A DNA stretch of 64,000 bases from JAEUMD01 sp937950105 (GCA_036821845.1 DAISIT010000003.1:1-64000), one strand, 5' to 3'; counted from the first letter of the stretch, positions 44,451 to 56,263 are shown. The notes: generated by a model not told the origin, from the sequence alone. Numbers and translations are program-made.

Positions 44451-44478
44451 TTGACACATAAACATATGTTTATATGTT
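44451..44478 (+). promoter_or_regulatory. Promoter of the ArsR-metF-metH unit
   Basis: TTGACA at 44451-44456 and TATGTT at 44473-44478, 16 bp apart, form a likely promoter. It lies 25 bp ahead of the regulator start and is covered by the palindrome at 44458-44473, so a bound repressor would block it. Confidence 0.6.
44458..44473. promoter_or_regulatory. 16-bp perfect palindrome, probable regulator operator
   Basis: ATAAACATATGTTTAT reads the same on both strands and extends with one mismatch pair to 22 bp. Its size and AT content fit an ArsR-family dimer. Position over the promoter of the regulator itself suggests autorepression. Confidence 0.75.
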
Positions 44479-44502
44479 CGGCGGGAAAGGAGCCGCCCGA
44501 GG

Positions 44503-45528
44503 ATGTCTTTGGACTTCACCAGTCGTGATCTGGTTGCCGCGCTGAAAGCTGCGGCGGAACCGACGCGCCTGCGTGTACTTCGGCTGCTGGCGGGCGGCGA
44601 ATTGAACGTCAAGGATCTGACCGAGGTTCTGGGGCAGAGTCAGCCGCGCCTCAGCCGGCACCTCAAGCTGCTCGCCGAGGCCGGGCTGGTCGAGCGGGTG
44701 CGCGAAGGCAGCTGGGTCTATTTCCACGTGCCGGAGAGCAGCCGTGGCGGCCGTCTGGCGCGCCTCATCCTCGACGGCCTCGACGCTGGCGACAGCGTCG
44801 TCAGCCGCGATCTCGAGCGGGCCGCAGTGCTGAAGCAGAAGCGCGAGGCGGCGGCACAGGATTACTTCAAGCGCCACGCGGCGGACTGGGACCGCATTCG
44901 CGCGCTGCATGTTCCGGAAGCGGCCGTCGAGGCAGCGATGCGCGACATGGCGGGCGAGGGGCCGTTTCGCCTGCTGGTCGATCTCGGCACCGGCACCGGC
45001 CGTATTCTCGAGCTGTTCGCGGATCGCTACGCGCAGGCGATCGGCTTCGACATGAGCCACGCCATGCTGTCCTACGCGCGTTCGAACCTGTCACGCGCGG
45101 GGCTCGATCGGGCGCAGGTGCGTCACGGGGATCTCTACAACCTCACGCTCTCCGGCGGCAGTGCCGATGCCGTTATCATGCATCAGGTGCTGCATTATCT
45201 CGCCGATCCGCCGCGCGCCATCGCTGAAGCCGCGCGCGTGCTGGCGCCGGGCGGCAAACTCCTGATCGTCGATTTCGCGCCGCACGAGCACGAGTTCCTG
45301 CGCGAGGCGCATGCGCACGAGCGTCTGGGTTTCTCCGACACGCAGGTCGAGGAATGGATGCGCGCGGCGGGGCTCGAGCCCGCGGGGGTGCGAACCCTAG
45401 CACCCGACATCGCACCCGCGCGCGAGGGCGCGCTCACCGTGACCCTGTGGCTGGCGGCGCGCCCGGGTGCCCGCACGCCGACACCGAACCGCACATCAAG
45501 CAAACGCAAGCTCGAAGAGGCCCGCTGA
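44503..45528 (+). CDS. ArsR-family regulator fused to a SAM-dependent methyltransferase domain
   Basis: A 341-residue protein. Residues 10-95 are a winged helix of the ArsR type (E-P-T-R-L-R-V-L-R-L-L-A, Q-P-R-L-S-R-H-L-K-L-L) without the usual metal cysteines. From about 115 is a class I methyltransferase fold with D-L-G-T-G-T-G-R-I (160-168). Being next to metF and metH suggests it senses SAM or SAH, as described for the SahR group; the methyltransferase domain may only bind the ligand. Ribosome-binding site aaaggag. Its stop overlaps the metF start. Confidence 0.9.
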   Translation: MSLDFTSRDLVAALKAAAEPTRLRVLRLLAGGELNVKDLTEVLGQSQPRLSRHLKLLAEAGLVERVREGSWVYFHVPESSRGGRLARLILDGLDAGDSVVSRDLERAAVLKQKREAAAQDYFKRHAADWDRIRALHVPEAAVEAAMRDMAGEGPFRLLVDLGTGTGRILELFADRYAQAIGFDMSHAMLSYARSNLSRAGLDRAQVRHGDLYNLTLSGGSADAVIMHQVLHYLADPPRAIAEAARVLAPGGKLLIVDFAPHEHEFLREAHAHERLGFSDTQVEEWMRAAGLEPAGVRTLAPDIAPAREGALTVTLWLAARPGARTPTPNRTSSKRKLEEAR

Positions 45529-46457
45529 TGAACACCACCAGGGAACGCAAGAGCCGGCTTCTCGCATCCGGCGACATCGACGTGTCGTTCGAGTTCTTCC
45601 CGCCGAAGAACGAGAAGATGGAGACGGCGCTGTGGGGCGCGATCGAACGGCTCGCGCCGCTGGCGCCCGAGTTCGTTTCGGTGACGTATGGTGCCGGCGG
45701 CTCGACGCGCGAGCGCACGCACTCGACGGTGGCGCGCATCGTCAAGGAGACGGCGCTGCGCCCGGCTGCGCACCTCACCTGCGTCGACGCGACGAAGGAG
45801 GAAGTGGATGCGGTGGCGCGCGGCTACTGGGCGGCGGGCGTCCGCCACATCGTCGCGCTGCGCGGCGATCCGGCAGCCGGCGTCGGGCAGAAGTACGAGC
45901 CGCATCCGGGTGGCTACGCCAATTCGGCGGCGCTGGTGGCTGGCCTGAAGAAGATCGCCAACTTCGAGATCTCGGTCGGCGGCTATCCGGAGAAGCATCC
46001 CGAGAGCCCGACCCTGCAGTTCGACATCGACAACCTGAAGGACAAGGTCGACGCGGGCGCCGATCGCATCATCACGCAGTTCGGCTTCGACAATGCGCAT
46101 TACTTGCGTTTCCTCGAGCGGGCGCGTGCCGCCGGCATCTGGATTCCGATCACGCCGGGCATCGTGCCGATCCACAACTTCCGTCAGGTCGCGGGCTTCG
46201 CGGTGCGCACGGGCGCATCGGTGCCGGCGTGGCTCGCACGCCGCTTCGAGGGACTGGAGGAGGACGCCGCGACGCAGCATCTGGTCGCCTCGGCCGTCGC
46301 CACCGAGCAGGTGATGGAACTGGTCGAGGAAGGCATCAAGAAGTTCCACTTCTACACGCTCAACCGCGCCGATCTCGTCTATGCGATCTGTCACCTGCTG
46401 GGGCTGCGCCCGCTGAAGGCGGCGCCGCTCGAGGAGCGCAAGGTCGTCAACGGCTGA
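45528..46457 (+). CDS. metF: Methylenetetrahydrofolate reductase
   Basis: A 309-residue flavoprotein that reduces 5,10-methylene-THF to 5-methyl-THF, the methyl donor for methionine synthase. F-E-F-F-P-P-K, V-T-Y-G-A-G-G-S-T-R and H-L-T-C-V-D are the family marks. TGATG overlap with the regulator gene couples them. It is followed after 155 bp, holding two small hairpins, by the methionine synthase genes. Confidence 0.97.
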   Translation: MNTTRERKSRLLASGDIDVSFEFFPPKNEKMETALWGAIERLAPLAPEFVSVTYGAGGSTRERTHSTVARIVKETALRPAAHLTCVDATKEEVDAVARGYWAAGVRHIVALRGDPAAGVGQKYEPHPGGYANSAALVAGLKKIANFEISVGGYPEKHPESPTLQFDIDNLKDKVDAGADRIITQFGFDNAHYLRFLERARAAGIWIPITPGIVPIHNFRQVAGFAVRTGASVPAWLARRFEGLEEDAATQHLVASAVATEQVMELVEEGIKKFHFYTLNRADLVYAICHLLGLRPLKAAPLEERKVVNG

Positions 46458-46483
46458 CGCGGCGCAGCGCCGAAAACAAGACC

Positions 46484-46524
46484 GCAGGGGCGCTGCCCCT
46501 GCACCCCGCCACAGGGTTCGCCCT
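46484..46524. repeat. Two adjacent hairpins between metF and metH
   Basis: GCAGGGGC-GCT-GCCCCTGC (46484-46502) then AGGG-TTCG-CCCT (46513-46524). Sequences of this kind are scattered through rhizobial genomes. It could also slow or end transcription, but there is no U-tract. Confidence 0.7.
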
Positions 46525-46612
46525 TTGGAAACCACGACATACGTACAGGGGCCGTACCTTCCTCGCAGAACGCGGGAGGGAAAGCCTCTCGCATCTCCGG
46601 GAGAGTTTTGAC

Positions 46613-47668
46613 ATGAAGTCCCTGCCGAGCCGCGCCCTTCTCGAGAAGGCAGCCAGCGAGCGCATCCTCATCATCGATGGCGCCATGGGCACCATGATCC
46701 AGAAGCACAAGCTCGGCGAAAGCCACTATCGCGGCGAGCGCTTCCAGGATCACTCGAAGGACGTGAAAGGCAACAACGATCTGCTGGTGCTGACGCAGCC
46801 CGACATCATCGAGGCGATCCACGGCGAGTATCTGCGCGCCGGTGCCGACATCATCGAGACCAACACGTTCAACGCACAGCGTGTCTCGATGGCCGACTAT
46901 CACATGGAAGATCTCTCCTACGAGATCAACTTCGAGGCAGCTCGCATCGCGCGGCGCGCGTGCGACAAGTGGTCGACGCCGGAGAAGCCCCGCTTCGTCG
47001 CCGGCGCCGTCGGGCCGACCAACATGACCGCATCGATCTCGCCCAAGGTCGAGGATCCGGGCTTCCGTCGCATCACGTTCGATCAGCTCCGCGTCGCCTA
47101 CAAGGAGCAGGTGGTGGCGCTGATCAAGGGCGGCTCGGACATCATTCTGATCGAGACGATCTTCGATACGCTGAATGCCAAGGCGGCCGGCTTCGCCACG
47201 CTCGAAGCCTTCGACGAGACCGGGATCGAGCTGCCGATCATGCTGTCGGGCACCATCACGGACGAGGCCGGGCGCACGCTGACAGGACAGACGCCGGAAG
47301 CGTTCTGGTATTCGATGCGGCACCTGAAGCCGTTCTCCGTCGGCCTCAACTGCGCGCTCGGCGCCGAGAAGATGCGCCCGCACATTGCAGAGCTCTCGCA
47401 CGTCGCGGACGTGCGCATCTCGGCGTATCCCAACGCCGGCCTGCCGAACGCGATGGGCGAGTACGACGAGGGCCCGCACGACATGGCCTGCAAGATCGAG
47501 CCGTGGCTGGCCGACGGTCTCGTCAACATCGTCGGTGGCTGCTGCGGCTCGACGCCGGACCACATCGCTCACATCGCCAGCCATGCGAAGCACCACAAGC
47601 CGCGCCCGCTGCCCGTGATCGAGCCGAAGATGCGCCTCTCCGGCCTCGAGCCGTTCGTCGCTGGGTGA
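46613..47668 (+). CDS. metH: Homocysteine S-methyltransferase domain of split methionine synthase
   Basis: A 351-residue protein equal to the first module of MetH. G-A-M-G-T-M-I-Q starts the barrel, and the zinc cysteines C247 (L-N-C-A-L-G) and C310/C311 (G-G-C-C-G-S-T) are present. It binds homocysteine and needs the B12 module encoded by the next gene. ATG 46613 has gggagag upstream. It stops cleanly with TGA at 47668, and 119 bp of non-coding repeat DNA separates it from the next gene, so this is a true split and not a frameshift. Confidence 0.93.
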   Translation: MKSLPSRALLEKAASERILIIDGAMGTMIQKHKLGESHYRGERFQDHSKDVKGNNDLLVLTQPDIIEAIHGEYLRAGADIIETNTFNAQRVSMADYHMEDLSYEINFEAARIARRACDKWSTPEKPRFVAGAVGPTNMTASISPKVEDPGFRRITFDQLRVAYKEQVVALIKGGSDIILIETIFDTLNAKAAGFATLEAFDETGIELPIMLSGTITDEAGRTLTGQTPEAFWYSMRHLKPFSVGLNCALGAEKMRPHIAELSHVADVRISAYPNAGLPNAMGEYDEGPHDMACKIEPWLADGLVNIVGGCCGSTPDHIAHIASHAKHHKPRPLPVIEPKMRLSGLEPFVAG

Positions 47669-47690
47669 GTTTGTGAGCAGCCCCTCATCC

Positions 47691-47725
47691 GCCCCTCCGG
47701 GGCACCTTCTCCCCAAGGGAGAAGG
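47691..47725. repeat. Palindromic double hairpin between the two metH genes
   Basis: GCCCC-TCC-GGGGC (47691-47703) followed by CCTTCTCCC-CAA-GGGAGAAGG (47705-47725). It matches the style of dispersed palindromic repeats in Rhizobiales. Confidence 0.75.
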
Positions 47726-47787
47726 AAGTGACGTCGCTGCCGCTCGCAACACGGCGACGAAAGCAAACGCCAACGATTGAGAAGACA

Positions 47788-50481
<2,694 letters not shown>

Positions 50482-50490
50482 GACGCGAGT

Positions 50491-50577
50491 GAGTAGCGAG
50501 TAGTGAGTAGTGAGTAGTGAGTAGCGGAGCGCATCCGCTCTTTATTCACTACTCACGATCTCACCACTCACTCTCTT
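50491..50577. repeat. GAGTAG(T/C) heptad repeats with inverted partner
   Basis: Five head-to-tail heptads (50491-50525) are followed by a hairpin and then by attcactactcac and ccactcac segments, which are the reverse complement of the heptads. A long stem across 50491-50577 is possible. The region lies between two convergent genes. Confidence 0.85.
50523..50546 (+). terminator. Probable terminator of metH
   Basis: AGCGGA-GCGCA-TCCGCT (50523-50539) followed by ctttatt. It sits 42 bp after the metH stop. Confidence 0.6.
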
Positions 50578-52473
50578 TCAGCTCGTCAGCTCGTGCTGCA
50601 GCTCGGTCAACACGTCGAGCGCATTCTGGCCGGCATAGAGGAAGCCGTCGACCCCGGCGGCGCGCAGCGTCGCTTCCATGTCACCCGGCCGGCCGGCCAT
50701 CAGCACGTGCGTCGCGCCGGCCTCGATCAAGGCTTTAGCGGTCGCCTCGCCGTGCGATTTCACCATGTCGTCAGAGGAGCAGATGCACGCGGTCGAGGTG
50801 TGCGAGCCCTTGAACGCTTCGGCGGCCTCGGCCGGTGAGGCATAGCCGTCACTGACGAGCGCCTCGATGCCGGCGACGGCGAGCTGGTTCCTGATCCATG
50901 TGGTGCGCGCGGTGTGGTCGGCGATGGTGCCGAGGCTCGCAAGGAACACGCTCGGCCGCTTGCCCGTGCGCGCGGCGTGCGCATCGGCGGCATCGCGCAG
51001 CACCTCGAACGGTTCGGCGAGACGGCGCGGCATCAGCGGTTCGATCAGCGTATCGCCGATCGGGCGAGGAGCGTCCGGCCATGGCGTGATCTTGACGCCG
51101 TCGTCACCGAGCAGCGGGAAGGCGCTGGTGCCGGTCAAGGGCTGACGGCCGGTGGCGATGGCGCTCTGGCGCTCGTCGGCGGTCTGCATGATCTCGCGCG
51201 CGAGCCGGCCCGACATCAGCTCGGCGATCAGGCCGCCGTCCTCTTCCATTTCGCGGAACAGGCCCCACGCCTTGTGCGCCACCTCGTCCGTCAGCCGCTC
51301 GACGTACCAGGAGCCACCGGCCGGATCGACGACACGGCCGAGCGAGGATTCCTCCTGGGCGACGAGTTGGGTGTTGCGGGCGATGCGCAGTGCGAAGGAG
51401 TCGGGCGTGCCGAGCGGCCACGTGAACGGCAGCACGGTGATGGCGTCTGCGCCGCCGAAAGCCGCGCCCGTCGTCGCCGCGGTGGTGCGCAGCATGTTGG
51501 TCCACGGATCGCGCTTCGTCATCATGCGCGCCGAGGTGGTGACGGCGAGGCGCACGTTGCGCGCGGCGTCCGGCGCTCCGGAAACCTCTGCGATGCGCCC
51601 GACGATGCGGCGCGCGGCGCGCAGTTTGGCGACGGTGAGGAAAAGGTCCGCATCGGCGGCGAGCGCGATGGTGATCTGGCCGAGGGCGGCAGCGACATCG
51701 ACGCCGGCGGCTTCGAAGGCGCGCAGGTAGGTGACGAGCGCGCCGGCCATCACTGCGAGTTCCTGGGCTTCCGAGGCGCCGGCCTCGTGCGCGACGCGGG
51801 CATCGACCAGGATGGTGCGGGCGCGGGCGAAGCGCGCCTTGAGGTCCGCGGCGGTCTTCGTGGCGGCTGCGACCGCGTCGGCGAGCGGCAATGCGCAATG
51901 GCCGGTGCGAGCGGCGACGCCGAGCGGGTCGATGTCGAATCGGACGGCAACCTTGGCGCGGTCCTGTCCGAGTGCGCTCATCGCCTCGGCGAACTGGTCC
52001 GCTGCGGTTCCGGCGTTGGCGCCGGCATCGATGACGATCGGCGCGAAGTCGAGGTACACACCCGACAGCAGGCGGGCGAAATCGACGGCGCTCGAAATGG
52101 CGATGCCGGACTGGCCGGGCGCGGCGAGGCGCAGCACGACGCCACTGGCGCCGCCTTCCAGTTCGGCGAGGACGGCGGCATTGGCGCTCGCGGCATCGCC
52201 CGCGACCACCATCTGCTCGATGCTCCAGCCCAAGCCCGCGACCTCGGCCGAGAAGCCGCGTGCGAACGGTGCGGTCCCCGGAGCGGCGGTCTGCGTGCCG
52301 GCCAATTGATCCGCACGCGTGTACAGCGGTTCGATACGAATGCCGTCGGCCGTTCGCGCGATCATCCGCTTCTCGAAGCTGCCGCCCTTCAGGGCTTTCT
52401 CGACCAGCTTCAGCCACTCGTCGCGGGTGGCTTGCGGGAATTCGGCGGCCAGAGCCATCACGGTGTCGGTCAT
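50578..52473 (-). CDS. mutA: Methylmalonyl-CoA mutase, small (beta) subunit
   Basis: A 631-residue protein with the substrate barrel but a non-canonical C-terminal part. The barrel is seen in R-T-T-A-A-T-T-G-A-A-F-G-G-A-D and V-D-P-A-G-G-S-W-Y-V-E. The B12-like C-terminal domain lacks the D-x-H-x-x-G cobalamin motif, as expected for the small subunit, which does not bind B12. With the large subunit MutB it isomerises methylmalonyl-CoA to succinyl-CoA. mutB would be encoded elsewhere. It starts at ATG 52473. Confidence 0.93.
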   Translation of the reverse strand: MTDTVMALAAEFPQATRDEWLKLVEKALKGGSFEKRMIARTADGIRIEPLYTRADQLAGTQTAAPGTAPFARGFSAEVAGLGWSIEQMVVAGDAASANAAVLAELEGGASGVVLRLAAPGQSGIAISSAVDFARLLSGVYLDFAPIVIDAGANAGTAADQFAEAMSALGQDRAKVAVRFDIDPLGVAARTGHCALPLADAVAAATKTAADLKARFARARTILVDARVAHEAGASEAQELAVMAGALVTYLRAFEAAGVDVAAALGQITIALAADADLFLTVAKLRAARRIVGRIAEVSGAPDAARNVRLAVTTSARMMTKRDPWTNMLRTTAATTGAAFGGADAITVLPFTWPLGTPDSFALRIARNTQLVAQEESSLGRVVDPAGGSWYVERLTDEVAHKAWGLFREMEEDGGLIAELMSGRLAREIMQTADERQSAIATGRQPLTGTSAFPLLGDDGVKITPWPDAPRPIGDTLIEPLMPRRLAEPFEVLRDAADAHAARTGKRPSVFLASLGTIADHTARTTWIRNQLAVAGIEALVSDGYASPAEAAEAFKGSHTSTACICSSDDMVKSHGEATAKALIEAGATHVLMAGRPGDMEATLRAAGVDGFLYAGQNALDVLTELQHELTS

Positions 52474-52795
52474 CGGGTTGTTTCCCGTTGCTCAGAAAGT
52501 GTTTTCTGCGCGCGCCAGGGGCGGCGAGGCGAGGATTTTTTTATAGGTTCTTTCGCAGGCGCAATACAGCCCGATCGCGCCCCTTCGACCAACGGACGAC
52601 GCCCAGGTTTCGGGCGTCGGCCTGGGGCGGGCGCAGGCGTGCCACACCGGGCCGGGCGGGCTTGCGTGGCGGATGCAACCGGGTTTGCAAATGACGGGGC
52701 GTCATGCCAAGAGCGGATCCAGGGTGACGCGTCCCGAGTCGGTGCAACAGAAGCGACCGGATCACGCGACGCCGGGCGGAAACGAGGATGCCAGC
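52474..52795. other. Divergent intergenic region, no gene
   Basis: 322 bp between mutA and the HerA-like gene. An 8-bp hairpin (CGACGCCC with GGGCGTCG, 52597-52619) and a T7 run near 52539 are seen. Promoters for both genes must lie here but no clear boxes were found. Confidence 0.4.
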
Positions 52796-54301
52796 ATGAC
52801 CACCTCCGAGAGCGGTCCGAAGCTCGTCGACGGCAAGATCTACCTCGGCACGAGCACCAAGCCGGAATACCTCGATCTCAGGTTCGCCAACCGGCACGGC
52901 CTCATCACCGGCGCCACCGGTACGGGCAAGACTGTGTCGCTGCAGGTGCTGGCGGAGGGCTTCTCCGCGGCCGGCGTGCCGGTGTTCGCCGCCGACATCA
53001 AGGGTGACCTCTCGGGCATCGCCGCAGTCGGCGAGCCGAAGGACTTCATCCTGAAGCGCAACGAGCAGATCGGTCTCGAAACCTACGAGAACCGCGCCTT
53101 CCCGACCATCCTGTGGGACGTGTTCGGCGAGAGCGGCCACCCGGTGCGCGCGACCGTGCTCGACATGGGGCCGCTGCTGCTGTCGCGGCTGCTCGAGCTC
53201 AACGAGGTGCAGGAGGGCGTGCTCAACATCGCCTTCCGCGTCGCGGCGGATGAGAAGCTGCCGATCGTCGATCTCAAGGATCTGCGCGCCCTCATCAACA
53301 ACGTCGGCGAGCGCTCGAAGGAGCTGACGACCACCTACGGCAACGTCGCCGCCACGTCGGTCGGCTCGATCCAGCGGCGTCTTCTGGTGCTCGAGGAGCA
53401 GGGCGCGGAGAAGTTCTTCGGCGAGCCGGCGCTCGACATTACCGACTTCATGCGCATCGCGCCCGATGGCCGCGGCGTCGTCAACCTGATGACCGCCGAC
53501 AAGCTGATGCAGAAGCCGCGCCTCTATTCGACGTTCCTGCTGTGGCTGCTGACCAAGCTGTGGCAGACGCTGCCCGAGGTCGGCGACCAGCCGAAGCCCA
53601 AGCTGGTGTTCTTCTTCGACGAGGCGCACCTGCTCTTCAACGAGGCGCCGAAGGCGCTGATGGAGCGCATCGAGCAGGTCGCACGCCTGATCCGCTCCAA
53701 GGGTGTCGGCGTCTACTTCATCACGCAGAATCCGATCGATGTGCCGGACACGGTGTCGTCGCAGCTCGGCAATCGCGTCCAGCACGCGCTGCGCGCCTTC
53801 ACCGCCAAGGAGCAGAAGGCGATCAAGGCGGCAGCTGAGACCTTCCGTGCCAATCCGAAGCTCGACACCGAGGCGGTGATCCGCGAGTTGAAGACCGGCG
53901 AAGCGCTGGTGTCGACGCTCGAGAACAAGGGCGAGCCGTCGATGGTGCAGCGGACGTTGATCCGCCCGCCCGAGGGGCGCATCGGGCCGCTCAGCGAGGA
54001 CGAACGTCTCGGCCTCATCGAATACAGCCCGGTCTATGGCAAGTACGACGAGGCGGTCGATCGCGAAACCGCGCACGAGATGCTGGCGCGGCGCACGGAG
54101 ACGGCGGCGGCCGAGGCCGGTGCTGCGGGCGGTGGCGGCGGCTGGAGTGACATCATCTTCGGCGGCGTCAATCCGGCGACCGGGCGCAAGAACCAGGGCC
54201 TCGGCACCATGGTCGCCAAGGAGCTGCAGCGGTCGGCGTCACGCACCATCGGTCGCGTCATTCGCGATGCGATCCTCAAGGGCATCGGCATGAAGCGCTG
54301 A
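52796..54301 (+). CDS. HerA-like ATPase (DUF853 family)
   Basis: A 501-residue protein with Walker A G-A-T-G-T-G-K-T (39-46), Walker B F-F-F-D-E-A-H-L-L-F near 275, and F-I-T-Q-N-P-I-D-V-P-D near 307. It is of the YjgR/DUF853 group, relatives of HerA/FtsK translocases with unknown cell role. A Gly-rich linker (A-A-G-G-G-G-G-W-S) precedes a basic C-terminal tail. ATG 52796 has gagg upstream. There is no NurA-type nuclease next to it, which argues against a HerA-NurA repair pair. Confidence 0.92.
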   Translation: MTTSESGPKLVDGKIYLGTSTKPEYLDLRFANRHGLITGATGTGKTVSLQVLAEGFSAAGVPVFAADIKGDLSGIAAVGEPKDFILKRNEQIGLETYENRAFPTILWDVFGESGHPVRATVLDMGPLLLSRLLELNEVQEGVLNIAFRVAADEKLPIVDLKDLRALINNVGERSKELTTTYGNVAATSVGSIQRRLLVLEEQGAEKFFGEPALDITDFMRIAPDGRGVVNLMTADKLMQKPRLYSTFLLWLLTKLWQTLPEVGDQPKPKLVFFFDEAHLLFNEAPKALMERIEQVARLIRSKGVGVYFITQNPIDVPDTVSSQLGNRVQHALRAFTAKEQKAIKAAAETFRANPKLDTEAVIRELKTGEALVSTLENKGEPSMVQRTLIRPPEGRIGPLSEDERLGLIEYSPVYGKYDEAVDRETAHEMLARRTETAAAEAGAAGGGGGWSDIIFGGVNPATGRKNQGLGTMVAKELQRSASRTIGRVIRDAILKGIGMKR

Positions 54302-54313
54302 GGCTCGGCGCTC

Positions 54314-54324
54314 GGGGGGGGGGG
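54314..54324. repeat. Run of 11 G
   Basis: An uninterrupted G11 between the ATPase stop and the cytochrome start. It is prone to slippage and to sequencing error. Confidence 0.9.
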
Positions 54325-54356
54325 CTGGGCGTGGACATGACGGGAGGGAACCGGAG

Positions 54357-54869
54357 ATGATCCTGTTGCGGGTGAAGGGAGCGGGCTCGCTCGCGGCGTT
54401 TGCCGTCGTGCTGGCAGCTTCAGCCGTGGCTCAGGACGGCCCGTCGGCCGCCCCCGCCGCTCCGCCAGCGGTGACGGCTCCGGCGCAGGCTCCGCCAGCA
54501 ACCTCCGCACCGGACGCTTCCGGCGCCAACGGGTCGCCGTCGTCGCTGCATGAAGAACTGGACGAGGAACAGTCGCGATTGGCCGAGGTCGGTCGCGCCA
54601 TCGCCAGGGAGAACTGCGCGCGCTGCCACGCCATCGGCATGGACGACACCAGTGCGCACGAGAAGGCGCCGCCGTTCCGCGACGTGGTCGAGCGTTACCC
54701 GAGCGAGGATCTCGCCGAGGCACTGGCCGAGGGCATCGTGTCGGGGCACCCGGACATGCCGGTGTTCATCTTCCAGCCGCCGCAGATCGAGGGTTTCATC
54801 GCCTATCTGGACAGCCTGTATCTCGAGGGGCTGCCGCCGCCGCCGGAGACCACCGGCCCGGACAAGTGA
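54357..54869 (+). CDS. Periplasmic c-type cytochrome
   Basis: A 170-residue protein with a signal peptide (residues 1-26), then a Pro/Ala-rich linker, then one heme site C87-A-R-C90-H91 with Met134 (H-P-D-M-P) as the likely sixth ligand. It is a class I cytochrome c. It starts at ATG 54357 with gggaggg nine bases ahead. The linker of about 50 residues suggests it is tethered or reaches across the periplasm. No oxidase or dehydrogenase is adjacent. Confidence 0.9.
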   Translation: MILLRVKGAGSLAAFAVVLAASAVAQDGPSAAPAAPPAVTAPAQAPPATSAPDASGANGSPSSLHEELDEEQSRLAEVGRAIARENCARCHAIGMDDTSAHEKAPPFRDVVERYPSEDLAEALAEGIVSGHPDMPVFIFQPPQIEGFIAYLDSLYLEGLPPPPETTGPDK

Positions 54870-54955
54870 TGGCAAACCGAGCGATGTCGCTCGCCCGGGC
54901 GTCGGGGCGGTGTTGTCGGCGCCAGAGCGCAGGCACGCCAGAACGCTGACGTAGT

Positions 54956-55037
54956 CCCGGTGCTTGTCACCGGGAGTCATGTATCCGCGAACTTTGCCGG
55001 CTGTTGCGAGCCGGATCCCGGCAATGAATGCCGGGAT
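54956..55037. repeat. Pair of palindromic hairpins, dispersed-repeat type
   Basis: CCCGGTG-CTTGT-CACCGGG (54956-54974) and ATCCCGGCA-ATGAA-TGCCGGGAT (55015-55037), between convergent cytochrome and patatin genes. They have the look of alphaproteobacterial palindromic elements and could also end transcription. Confidence 0.75.
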
Positions 55038-55054
55038 GATACGGCGCGTGAAGC

Positions 55055-56263
55055 TCAGAGCGGCGGGCGTTTCGCCCACGGCACGCCATCACGCCCCATG
55101 CGGCGGCCTTCCTCGAACAGCGCGCTCTGATACACGGGATCGAAGAACTGCTTCGATTTGACGTCGAACGAGGGCGGCACGGCGACGAAGTTGAATTCAG
55201 CGCCACCGTCCTCGGCCATGCGGTGAATGCGATAGAGTTCGCCGAGGTTCTGGTTCTTGATGAGGGTCGCGATCGAGCGCGAGACGATGCTCAGCGTCTT
55301 CGGCTGCACGACCTCCTGCTCTGGCGCGATCTTGCCGTTCTTGATGATGTAGAGGCGGCGGATCGGCGGCGCATCGTAGAGGGCGTCATAGGCGCGGAAC
55401 GGCACGTTCACCGGCTGCACGAACACCTCGCGCGTAGTGCCACCATCGACATGCAACTCGTCATAAGCCTTTCCGCCCGCGGCGACAGGGATCTCGATCG
55501 GCGGGAACGCGCCGGGGATCGCCGCCGACGCCATGATGACCTTGCGGAACAGCTCGAGCGAGCCCGGCCGCTTGCTGGCGGCAATCTCTCCGAGATTCCA
55601 CACCACAGGGCGCTGGGCGTCGAGGTTGGTCGTCAGCACGAACAGCATGCGGCCCTTGCGATACTCCGCCGCGATTTCGCGCAGCAGCCGCTTGTCGGCA
55701 TAACGCGCGATCAGGTCCTCGAGCGGCGCGTTGTCGGCGAGCGAGGCGCCGCCGAGAATGCCGGGCAGGATCTGCGCGGTCGCGATCTGCGACGTCTGGT
55801 ACTTGGTCCAGATCTCGCGCAGGGCACCGTCGTAGCGGGGCCCGAGATACGCGAACGGCGCAATGATGGCGCCGGCGCTGACGCCGGTCACGACCTCGAA
55901 TTCGGGGCGGTCGCCGCGCTCGCTCCATCCCGTCAGGACGCCGGCACCGAAGGCGCCGTCACCGCCGCCGCCGGAGAGCGCCAGGATCTCGACCACCGGC
56001 CGGCCGCGAACGCGCGTCGCGCCCTGGGCGATGCGCGGCATGTTGGGGAGGCGTTGCCTCAGCTCGGCGATGAAATCCTTGGGGTGCTCATCGCCCCAGA
56101 AGCGGATACCCGGCAGGTCGTCGACGATGGCATGGTCGGCGAGATTGGCGTCCGGGATCCCTTCGCGCACGATCTCGCTGGCGCAGCCGCCGAGGACCAG
56201 GGCAAGCATCGCAGCGACGATCCGTGATGAGAGCAATTTGGCCGCGACGCGCACAAACCCCAC
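55055..56263 (-). CDS. Patatin-like phospholipase lipoprotein
   Basis: A 402-residue lipoprotein (L-G-G-C, Cys27). The patatin domain has the oxyanion loop S-G-G-G-G-D-G-A-F (98-106), G-V-S129-A-G as the nucleophile elbow and D273-G-G as the catalytic Asp. It should cut acyl chains from lipids at the envelope. The start GTG 56263 lacks a good ribosome-binding site; GTG 56254 is possible. It is alone in its unit. Confidence 0.92.
   Translation of the reverse strand: MGFVRVAAKLLSSRIVAAMLALVLGGCASEIVREGIPDANLADHAIVDDLPGIRFWGDEHPKDFIAELRQRLPNMPRIAQGATRVRGRPVVEILALSGGGGDGAFGAGVLTGWSERGDRPEFEVVTGVSAGAIIAPFAYLGPRYDGALREIWTKYQTSQIATAQILPGILGGASLADNAPLEDLIARYADKRLLREIAAEYRKGRMLFVLTTNLDAQRPVVWNLGEIAASKRPGSLELFRKVIMASAAIPGAFPPIEIPVAAGGKAYDELHVDGGTTREVFVQPVNVPFRAYDALYDAPPIRRLYIIKNGKIAPEQEVVQPKTLSIVSRSIATLIKNQNLGELYRIHRMAEDGGAEFNFVAVPPSFDVKSKQFFDPVYQSALFEEGRRMGRDGVPWAKRPPL

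Noticed and set aside
46458..46612. Possible cobalamin, SAM or SAH riboswitch before metH
   Set aside because: Only two small hairpins of dispersed-repeat type are seen; no conserved core such as a B12-box could be found.
52796..54301. HerA-NurA or antiphage HerA system
   Set aside because: The ATPase is of the DUF853/YjgR kind and no nuclease or Sir2 partner is adjacent.
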